In this document: piece after piece, positions 54,965 through 64,000 of the stretch
How positions within the stretch are numbered: the stretch's first letter is position 1
How the letters are laid out: every line of letters starts with the position of its first letter
DNA from: Brachionus manjavacas
Lineage: Eukaryota > Rotifera > Eurotatoria > Ploima > Brachionidae
Direction: 5' to 3'
NCBI GenBank assembly: GCA_019054805.1
Contig: JAHQIY010000018.1
Location: 744,001-808,000, forward strand
DNA: 64,000 nt
Made by a program: the position numbers and the translations under genes
Notes under the pieces: model-generated
Databases searched by the model: none
Told to the model about the DNA's origin: nothing
The model's input: the letters and a program-made list of their open reading frames with translations, nothing else

Positions 54965-56480
54965 TACTGTGACATTTCGCAATTATATAAAAGTCAAAAT
55001 TTAAAAGTCAAACCGAATAATTAAACTTTAAAAAAAATTCTCAAAATAAGTCCGTATTCAAAATTTTAGTTTGCATAAAATAAAGGAATAAAAATTTTCT
55101 AACATTTGATTTTTTGCATGCTTAAATCACCAAGAAGAGCAAAAAAATAAAGAAAAATTGATCGATGGTTCTTTGACTTTGGGTGTCGTCAGGTCTCAAA
55201 CGTAAATAAAAGTTGAAATTTTGGTTTTTAATTCATCAATCAGTATTATTAAATAGATAAATGCCGACTTTTAAAGAAGGTTTTTTTTTTTGTTAGATAC
55301 CGCCTTTTTTTTCCACTGTTCAATTAATAGCTTTTAAAAAGAGGTTCGTTTTTTCTGTTTTATCTTAGTCAGTGTTTTACTAGGATCCCGCAAATAAGAT
55401 GACTTTCAAAAATAAGCTTTATTTAAAAAAAAAATTAAAAGGAAAGGGCAATTATCTACGATTAGGACTGAAAAATTTTAATATTTATTACATTCAAATC
55501 GTTGAATATAATTTAATTTTAATTGCATTTTTAGATTTCTCAAATGATAACCCTAATTTTAGTACCTTTGACAAAGGCAAGTAATTATTTATTATGTTAT
55601 TAATATTGAGATAAAAAACAAAATTACAGAACTAAGGAACAAATGTATTTTTATTTCTTTTATAATAAAAAAGGTATATAAATAAAAAAAAGTAATTCAA
55701 TTTATATCAAATTAGAACAAAAATAATTAAGCAAAGACAAAAATAATGTTCAATTTATTTTTTTTTGTTGTTAGATACAACTGATCTACCCATGAATCAA
55801 TTCTTATTCAAGATCATTTATGATCTTGTAAGAAATAAATACTCAATAAGCTCTTAGGAAATCTTTTTAAGTTAACATAAGATTCATCTAGATAAAGAAA
55901 CTTGAAAGATCTTTGGAAGATTCTTAAATATGATCTTAATAAAAAATACTTTAAGAATAAATTTTGACTCCTGTACGAAAACATTTAGGATTATTGTAAA
56001 GAAACTTAATAAACCTTTGTTTAGGTTTTTTAATATGATCTAATTTAAATCTTAATAAAGATCATTAGAGATTTTTTTTATAAGATTTAGACTAGAAATT
56101 AATAATTATCTGATATAATCTTAAGTCAGAAATTTTTCATGAATTTTATGAAAAAATTCAAATAAAGATCTTATTAGAATACTTTAAATTTCAAGAGAAA
56201 ATCTTATAATTGAAATCTCTAAAGATCTCTGATAAGATTTAAATAAGATTAAGTTTTTTTACAATAAACTTAATTAATTATTTTAAATTGAATCTCTTGA
56301 GTGATTTTTTATAATATGTGAATATTTTTAAAGAGATAAAAAAACTTAAAAAATCAATTTATTTTGAATTATTTATTTTTAAACAAAAAACTCATGTTCG
56401 CTTTTACTTTGATATTCAGTAATATAAAAAATATTACTTCCGATATTATTCGATTCCGGAAGTCTAATACCTTCATCATG
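54965..56480. other. Between LINE copies, no gene supported
   Basis: A+T-rich. A 61-codon frame at 55399-55584 (MTFKNKLYLKKKLKGKGNYL) is Lys-rich and ends within an A-rich tract; I do not think it is a gene. Repeated taagatcttt/aagatct motifs at 55850-56260 are short and irregular. Confidence 0.4.
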
Positions 56481-56499
56481 TAAAATTGCATTGGCTTTT

Positions 56500-56635
56500 T
56501 TTAATTATACCAAATATGGCACTATAAAAACTTTTGGAACCAAACTTTTAGACTTTCTATTTACAAAAGAAGAGTTAACTCAAGGGACAGTCGAAACCAT
56601 TAAAAAGCTCCCTCGTTGGAAAGAAGAAGAGTAGA
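56500..56635 (+). other. Coding-like scrap resembling a BEN domain end
   Basis: The frame reads TKYGTIKTFGTKLLDFLFTK then EELTQGTVETIKKLPRWKEE and a stop. BEN domains have NFARKLLxxLFTxEEL at the same place. It may be the last exon of a lost gene or transposon cargo. No upstream exons could be joined. Confidence 0.3.
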
Positions 56636-56879
56636 TTTAATAAAAAGTAACTTTAATTAAATTTTATTTTAATTTTTATAATTACTTTTTTTGTTTGTTA
56701 ATTAAAAAAGTTAAAAACAATTGAATCTTTTAACGAATTTTGGCCATCGTTAAGTTCGTTCATTAAAACAAAAATGTTTTGATTCCAGAAGATCAGCTAA
56801 AAAAAGTAATTTTTTTTTTAAATATATTTTTAGAGACCTTTCTAATATTTTTCTTTTTTAGGGAATTATTATTTATTTA

Positions 56880-57850
56880 TTTATTTTATTTATTTATTTG
56901 TTTTCTGTAGCGAGCTAAAGCTCCTTCAGAATAAATTAAAAATAAAATAAAAAAAATAAAATAAAAATAAAATTAAAGTAAATAAAATTAGACAAAAAAA
57001 AAAAAAAAGAATCAAAATAGAGTAAATAAGCTAAAAAAATTTAAAGTTGAAAAGACATAAATTGGAAAAGATTGTTTCATGTGGCACATGTTTAAATAGT
57101 TCAAGTTTCAGGAAAAAAAGAAGAAATAGTAAGGTAGCAATTACACAATGGAGTTGGGTATTCAATATGTCTTGATTCGAAACCTTCTTTGTATTCTTTC
57201 ACCAGTCTTTCAACCAATGGAATAGAATGACTCAGTCCTGTCCCAACATATGTCTCGCTCAACTCAAAAAGACGATTCGAGACTGTTAGTAATTTTAGTT
57301 TATTAAAAGCTTCATGTTGCACGATGTTGGAGGGAGTATCATATTTTAACTTAAGAATAGATCTGACTGCTGTATTCTGAATTGCTTGTAGTTTTTTGAT
57401 ATTATTTTCTGAAAATGAATTTAAGCAAAGAAAAGAATAGTCTAAAATCGATCCGACTAAAGATTTATATAAATTTCCTAGTGTGTTTTGATTGAGACCC
57501 CATTTTTTGTTTGACAATATCTTAATAATATTTAGCCTTTTGTTGCAGCGTTCTTTAATTTCGTCTACTAGTGTATTAAAGTTTAACTTAGAATCAAATT
57601 TAATACCAAGAAACTTGATTTCTTTTTGGCTCACTATTCTGTTTCCATAGATTTTTAAGTTTAGATTATCGCCCTCTTTTTTGTACCTAGAAAAGACTAC
57701 TGAACATGACTTTTCAACTGATATCTACATTTTCCATTTAATAAGCCATTGTTCTAGTTCGTTGAGGTATTTATTAATCTTATTTTCTAGGTTCCCCTTT
57801 TTGTTATAAATGAAGAATGTAACTAGATCATCTGCGAAAAGCAGAGAGTA
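56880..57850 (-). mobile_element. LINE copy B, 5'-truncated
   Basis: Holds the (AAAT)n tail, the GAGCTTTAGCTC motif, the 3' UTR and the last third of ORF2 up to just inside the RT catalytic box (cut at gcagagagta, 57849). The 177-aa C-terminal frame is open (57634-57101), but upstream a TAG replaces the AAG codon after KWKM near 57727. The same stop is present in copy C. Differences from C are very few in about 950 bp. Confidence 0.92.
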
Positions 57851-59785
57851 TAAGAAAAAGGAAAACTGATCGAATTTAAAAAAAAAATGCATTTTCGAAA
57901 AAATTTACCTTCAAAACAATCAAAAAATATGGGAAATTTTTCACGTTTTGATTTAATCATAATCAAATTTTTTGTTTCAAATTTCTCAAGGTAAGTTTCA
58001 GTTTCCAAATCTAATTTTAGAATTTCTATTCCAGTTTCTTTTTAGAATAAAAAAAATGTCAATTTTATTCAATTTAAAGAAAAAAATACTTTTGAAAGAG
58101 ACAATTTTTGATGTGTTTGTTTTGGCAAGTTGTAGCAAGCATTGATCTTCTAATTTGCCATCAAAAATTATCGTCACATTATCAATATTTAAGCTTGTCA
58201 TTTTTAATCAAACTAATCAAGTTGAATTCGTTTAACTGTGATTTTTTTAAAATGAAAATGAAATTCAAATTTTTAATAATTTTCTTTACATGAAAAATTT
58301 TTAAGAGAGCAAAGCAAAATATTCAACTTATTTCAAAATTAAATTACAAAAACAACTCCAAATATTTTAAAATTTCTCTTTATGAGAAAAAATAAACAAT
58401 TAAAAATTCTTTAATTATTTAAAGTCAATAATTCGCCAAATTTGAAAAGGAAAAGGAAAATCTTTAATTTCATAAAAAAATTAATATCAAATAAATTTTT
58501 AAAAATTACTTAGATATTTATGCTTATTTTTTTATGATATTTTTTAACCTAGCTTTCAATTTTTATTTCCTTTTATAAAATAATTTATAATTGTTTTTTT
58601 AGATAAATTTTTGAAACTTATTAAATGAATTTCTTTTAAAAAGCTTTTTTGATTTTTGTAAAAGTGTTTATAATGATACTGGAGATTAAATTGTCAATTA
58701 TTAGCATAATTCTCGTAGTATGCTGAATAGGAGAATTGGTTTTTTTCCAAATCTTGCAAGAATATATTTATTGCCAATGTAATAATTGCCAGCGATCTGA
58801 AATTTTATTTTATTTAGCAAAATATCCTGAAATTTAATTCGAAAAACTTTTAAAATAAATCAGATATATTTTATCATTTAATGCTTTTTTATTTTACAAA
58901 TTTTAGATCGAAATCCATAATTAAATAAAAAAAAAAATTTTTATACAAATACCATACGTTTTTAAAATACCCACTGTAATTTGCTTAACGCGTAAAATAT
59001 ATAAAAAAAACAAAAATAATATATTCTAGAACTAGAAAAGCAAAAAATCGAACGTCCAAGCAAAAAACAACTGAACAATTTCTAACAAACTATCGTCGTA
59101 ATGAACATGGTAACAAATGTAACACAATGAATGAGTTAGTTGAGTATGCTAAGTAAATTTTTATTCACCTAACAATTCTCAAAAACTTTTACTAAATTTT
59201 ATTTTAAAAACTTTGTTATATCAAAGAACTAGGAATGAAAATTCCACTTGAAAGAAAGCGTCGTGCAGGTCGCTCTATAGCTACAACCAACGTCTTTACT
59301 CGTCAGCCAATGGAACTCAAAATGTAAATGATTTGGGTATCAGCGTATATGAAAAATCAGATTCGAACAATCCACCTGTGCAAGAGTTAATTTCAAAAAA
59401 ATTCGTCTTGAAAAGACCCCAATCATTACTCCCCAGCCCTAAGTAAAAAAAATAGCGGTACCCATGAATTAATTCCAGGAATGATCTTGGGCAAGATTTG
59501 ATCAAGAGTCTTGACATTTTCTTTTTTAAAATCTTTATGAGTTCAGTTCACTTTTTTTTAGGATCAGTAAACGATCTTTTAAGATTCCAGTATGCCAAAA
59601 TAAGATAAAAAAAAACAAATGAATTCTAATAAACAACTTAAAGAAATTTCAAAATTCTTTATTTTATTATTTGTTGATTTATATCGATTAAGGTCTAAAA
59701 AAGACTCACTAAAAGACTAAATTAATTAAATATAGTAATGAAAAATATTTTAAATTTTTTATTTGATTGATAAATTTTATTTTAT
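57850..59785. other. Between LINE copies; one coding-like scrap
   Basis: Mostly A+T-rich with nothing firm. The exception is the pair of short frames at 59039-59325, described separately. Confidence 0.4.
59039..59325 (+). other. Two coding-like scraps, possibly a transposase C-terminus
   Basis: The first frame reads KNRTSKQKTTEQFLTNYRRN then EHGNKCNTMNELVEYAK before a GTAAAT donor. The second (59229-59325) reads LGMKIPLERKRRAGRSIATT then NVFTRQPMELKM and a stop. A basic RKRRAGR run after a Pro-rich start recalls the C-termini of some Mutator-like transposases. The phase of the join does not quite work, so it is probably decayed. Confidence 0.3.
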
Positions 59786-61040
59786 TATTTATTTGTTTTC
59801 TGTAGCGAGCTAAAGCTCCTTCAGAATAAATTAAAAATAAAATAAAAAAAATAAAATAAAAATAAAATTAAAGTAAATAAAATTAGACAAAAAAAAAAAG
59901 AATCAAAATAGAGTAAATAAGCTAAAAAAATTTAAAGTTGAAAAGACATAAATTGGAAAAGATTGTTTCATGTGGCACATGTTTAAATAGTTCAAGTTTC
60001 AGGAAAAAAAGAAGAAATAGTAAGGTAGCAATTACACAATGGAGTTGGGTATTCAATATGTCTTGATTCGAAACCTGCTTTGTATTCTTTCACCAGTCTT
60101 TCAACCAATGGAATAGAATGACTCAGTCCTGTCCCAACATATGTCTCGCTCAACTCAAAAAGACGATTCGAGACTGTTAGTAATTTTAGTTTATTAAAAG
60201 CTTCATGTTGCACGATGTTGGAGGGAGTATCATATTTTAACTTAAGAATAGATCTGACTGCTGTATTCTGAATTGCTTGTAGTTTTTTGATATTATTTTC
60301 TGAAAATGAATTTAAGCAAAGAAAAGAATAGTCTAAAATCGATCCGACTAAAGATTTATATAAATTTCCTAGTGTGTTTTGATTGAGACCCCATTTTTTG
60401 TTTGACAATATCTTAATAATATTTAGCCTTTTGTTGCAGCGTTCTTTAATTTCGTCTACTAGTGTATTAAAGTTTAACTTAGAATCAAATTTAATACCAA
60501 GAAACTTGATTTCTTTTTGGCTCACTATTCTGTTTCCATAGATTTTTAAGTTTAGATTATCGCCCTCTTTTTTGTACCTAGAAAAGACTACTGAACATGA
60601 CTTTTCAACTGATATCTACATTTTCCATTTAATAAGCCATTGTTCTAGTTCGTTGAGGTATTTATTAATCTTATTTTCTAGGTTCCCCTTTTTGTTATAA
60701 ATGAAGAATGTAACTAGATCATCTGCGAAAAGCAGAGAGTATTCATTATTTGTTTTGTTTCTTTTGGGGATGTCATTAATATATATACTAAATAAAAGAG
60801 GACTAATTACTGAGCCTTGAGGAACACCTGCAGTTATTTGATATTCGTCGCTCAATTGGTCATTCACATTTACCTTAAATGTCCTACTATCTAAAAAGGA
60901 TCTAATCCAGTTGGTCAAGTAATGAGGTGGATTAATTTTAATCAATTTAAAAAGTAGACCTTCATGCCAAACCCTATCAAAGGCTTTAGAAATATCAAAA
61001 AAAAGGCCACAAACTCTTTTTTTTCTATTAAATGATTTTA
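59785..61040 (-). mobile_element. LINE copy C, 5'-truncated
   Basis: Same structure as copy B but longer, reaching back past RT motifs AGVPQGSVISPLLFSIYIND and YSLLFADDLV to GLFFDISK. It carries the same TAG after KWKM (about 60618) as copy B. Its flanks differ from those of B on both sides, so the two are separate insertions. Confidence 0.92.
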
Positions 61041-61281
61041 TTATGCTATTTTTTTTAAATAATAAAATAAATGAAATTAATTAATTGAGTTCATTGTTTG
61101 GTTTCGTACAATTGGTCTTCTTGCTTCATCTTATTTAATCGAGTCTTCTTCTCTTGTAATACTCGCTTCATCGGATACTTCTTTTTCGTACACAATTCGT
61201 CTTCTTCTTCTTACATCAATTTCTTCGTCTTGTAAATTACTCTGAGGGGAATAAATGAGGGGAAAATAAATACTTTGAAAA
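61041..61281 (-). other. Acidic/basic coding-like stretch between two LINE copies
   Basis: On the minus strand a frame reads QDEEIDVRRRRRIVYEKEVS then DEASITREEDSIK, a stop, then DEARRPIVRNQTMNSIN. The two parts look like diverged repeats of one unit (RRRRIVYEK / ARRPIVRNQ). It may be a scrap of a host gene or a simple-repeat artefact of GAA-rich sequence. Confidence 0.25.
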
Positions 61282-64000
61282 TTTGTCGTTTGGCTTAGCA
61301 AATTTGAAAAACCAAAATTTAATTAATAGCGTCATCACGTGATTTAAAAACCGTTGAAAGTTGTGTGTTGGCAATGTCGCTCAACAAAACAAACCAAAAC
61401 CGACGGTGGATATTTAAAAATTCGGTTAAGCTAAACTTGAAGAGGTTAGACAAACCGATTAGCCATAAAGTCTTATTTAGTGCACTTGATGTCGTCCTGA
61501 ACCAAGTGGAAAATGATGCGATCACAAGTATCTACAATTTCTCTTCAAACAGAGTTTGGATAATAGAGTTTAATGCTGCCTTTAATGTTGCCAAAGTTTT
61601 CGATCGTGACATCAATATCAATGGAACCATTTTCAGACTTGAAGATGCAAATAAAGTCCTGGATCTCAGAAGGTATTGTACTTTTCGATTTAACTTCTTG
61701 CCCTCTGATTTCGAGAATCATAGACTTGAAACCTTCTTTAATGCTGTTCGAATTGATGGACTCAATATTGAACACATTACCGAAGAAAAATATAAAGATA
61801 GACCCGAGAGGAAAAATGGTGTCAGAAGAGTAAGAATATCATTTCCAAAAGAAGTTGAGAACATTATTGGAAGCTTGTCAGGCCCCACACTAATGTATGG
61901 TTTAAAGTGTCTTGTGTCAATTGTTGGACAAAAGCAGAAATGCTATTTTTGTGATGATGAAGGACACAACATTGCTAAATGCCCTGTCAAAGAATCAAAC
62001 CAAGAGATTTCCCGAATCTGATCCAAATGAAAAAGAGCTCACCGAAAATAAATCAAAGAAACCATTAGTTGTCTTAGAAAATCAAAACGACAGTACCTTC
62101 GAGTCTGAATCAAACAGTTCAACAACTGAATGTTCAATTCAAGTAGATCAATCATCTAACGAAATTTGTCAGCAAACTGCCGGTCAAAACAGCATTGAAG
62201 AAAATTTAGAATGAACAAGAAGATAAATAAATCAACTTTAAGAACAAAACCTCTTAATAAAACAAGGTTAGTAATTCCACACTGGAATTGCCTTCATTTA
62301 CCTAGTAGGGTTCATCTCTTAGCCAATTTTTTAGCTCAAAAATGTCCAGACATTGTTTTGCTCAATGAACTAAAGATAGATTTAAGTGAGGCAAATATTT
62401 ATCTTGATCTTCACAATTATCAATTCATAACAAAACCACGCTACAAGTATGGAGGAGAAGTAGCAATTTTAATTAAAGAAGGAATTGAATTTATACAAGA
62501 TTTCTCTTATGAGGAATTCAATTCCGAACTCTTTGGTATAAAAATGAACTTAGGAAAGAATAATGAATAGTTTATATTCAGTCTTTATAATCCACCCAAT
62601 ATGCTTCTGAACTTTGAGTTTTTTAAAACTGTTAATAAAAAATGTAGAAACTACATTTTAGGTGGTGATCTTAACGCCAGAACAAGGCAAATAGGCTGCG
62701 TAGGGGAAAATGAAAACGGCATAATGTTGGAAAGAATAATCAATGAGTTAGACTTCTCAGTAATTAATGATAAGCGTCCTACTTTCAATATTTTTAATAG
62801 GAATTACTTTGAAATTATTGATCTTTTCTTAGTTTCATCTTCATTAATTGACAAAATTACCGACTTTTGTGTCCTAAATAGTCAAGACATGACTAGTGAC
62901 CATTTCCCAATCGAAGCATCGATTTCTATGGGCTATCAATTAGAAAATAAATCTGCAGCTAAAAAGTTTAACTATAAGAAAGCAAACTGGCAATTATTCA
63001 GCGAGATTTTAAATTCTCAAATAGTGAATATCACTGAAAGTTCCCTAACAATAGATCAACTAAATGATAAAATTACAGAAAATTTATTTCTACTTCACGT
63101 AAAAGCATTCCTTATCATTCGCAGAAAATCTACAAAACCAGTCTTCCCCCGAACATTGTTATTCTGATAAAAGAACGTAGGAGAGTAAGAAGAAACTTTC
63201 AAAAAACTCGCTGTCAAAATCTCAAGAAAAAATTTAATCAACTTACATTCGAGTTAAAGGCCTCTTTAAAAAAATTCTGGAATCAAAATTGATTTGATTT
63301 TATTGATAAAATGGGAAAAAACCCACTAACAAGTAGACCATTCTGGAAAAAAATAAATAAATTTAGATCAAAAAAAGGATCAAATTTAATCCCAAATTTG
63401 TTTTTAAATGACAAGGAATTCAAAACTAATGAAGAAAAGGGAAAATGCTTTGGAGAACTCCTATCTTCAATATTTAGTCCTAATTCTGATTTAATAGATC
63501 GTGATAAAGATTTCGAAATACTTAATTCTAACTCTGAATTCTTTAGAAATTATGATCAGTCTAATTTTAATGATCCAATTTGCTTAAATGAATTAATTAT
63601 GGCTCTAAAAAGATTGAAAAATGAAGCGGCATCAGGACCTGACCAAATTCATAATCTAATGTTAAAAAACTTACCTAGAAATTCATTAATAGAAATTATA
63701 GAACTTTTTAATTTATCTCTTCGAGAAGGTAGAGTCCCTAAAGCATGGAAAACATCGAACATTACTATGATTCAAAAAAAAGCCTCTTCTTTACAAAATC
63801 CTTTAAATTTTTGACCTATTAGTATAACGAGTTGTTTAGGAAAGCTCCTGGAACGAATAGTATTTTCAAGATTATACAATTACTTGGAACAAAATTCACT
63901 CCTTATCCAGGAGCAATCTGGATTTAGGAAACACCGGCGAACATCAGATAATCTTTTCTTTTTAATTCAAAAAATTGCGGAATCATTTAATAGAAAAAAA
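61282..64000 (+). mobile_element. LINE copy D, running off the window end
   Basis: Starts with the same 5' sequence as copy A (ttgtcgtttggcttagcaa). ORF1 (ATG at 61374) has lost about 390 bp relative to A near 61995, removing the second CCHC knuckle (CEKCHQKGHLTQKC) and shifting frame; the tail reappears and ends at 62214. ORF2 starts at 62211 with the same ATGA overlap. It has a TAG at 62568, a frameshift near 63090, a TGA near 63291 and a TGA near 63812. The sequence stops before the RT catalytic box because the window ends. Confidence 0.9.

Noticed and set aside
55850-56260. Clustered aagatctt motifs as a satellite or array
   Set aside because: Spacing is irregular and units are short; best explained by A+T-rich sequence. 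No CRISPR-like array exists in the window.
1-64000. tRNA, rRNA or other structured RNA genes
   Set aside because: I looked for tRNA-like B-box and cloverleaf patterns by eye and found none convincing; a covariance scan would be needed to exclude them.

Overview
The window looks like invertebrate animal nuclear DNA. It is very A+T-rich (three quarters or more by eye) and its genes are split by many short GT-AG introns, mostly 45-100 bp. The protein set includes CRTC, which is restricted to animals, the ciliary protein DLEC1, FBXW2 and COP9 subunit 4. The compact genes, the A+T bias and the non-LTR elements would fit a monogonont rotifer, but that placement is a guess. Nothing in the window looks bacterial or organellar. 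Exon boundaries below were read by eye from splice signals and reading phase. Where I say a model is in phase, the exon lengths sum to whole codons.

Layout. 601-15226 (-): DLEC1/CFAP81, 25 exons, about 1580 aa, with a 5.6 kb intron holding mobile-element debris. 16298-24211 (+): CRTC, head to head with DLEC1. Its 4.3 kb intron carries two hAT-like miniature elements and, on the opposite strand, an intronless helix-hairpin-helix gene. 24525-26500: an old LINE copy interrupted by part of another LINE. 28313-29530 (+): STOML2. 30951-32760 (-): FBXW2. 32935-37870 (+): an M3-family metallopeptidase homologue whose zinc-binding HEXXH reads YEFGG. 37968-39280 (-): pyridoxal kinase. 39470-40842 (+): COPS4. 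41098-41739 (-): an unrecognised secreted protein. The stretch from 28 to 42 kb is the dense gene core, with two head-to-head pairs sharing 174 and 189 bp of upstream DNA and one tail-to-tail pair whose 3' ends probably overlap.

From about 41.8 kb on the window is gene-poor. It has LINE relics (45.3 and 47.5 kb), a small G+C-richer ORF (46.65 kb), a possible DNA transposon with a Cys-rich gene (48.6-50.3 kb), and then one young LINE family: a near-complete copy (50,610-54,960), two 5'-truncated minus-strand copies (56.9-57.85 and 59.8-61.04 kb), and a fourth copy running off the window end. All have breaks.

The most unusual observations are the peptidase homologue without its catalytic histidines, a set of miniature elements with clean 8-bp or TA target duplications (two sit in the intron that splits that motif), and two LINE copies that share a disabling stop codon but have different flanks.
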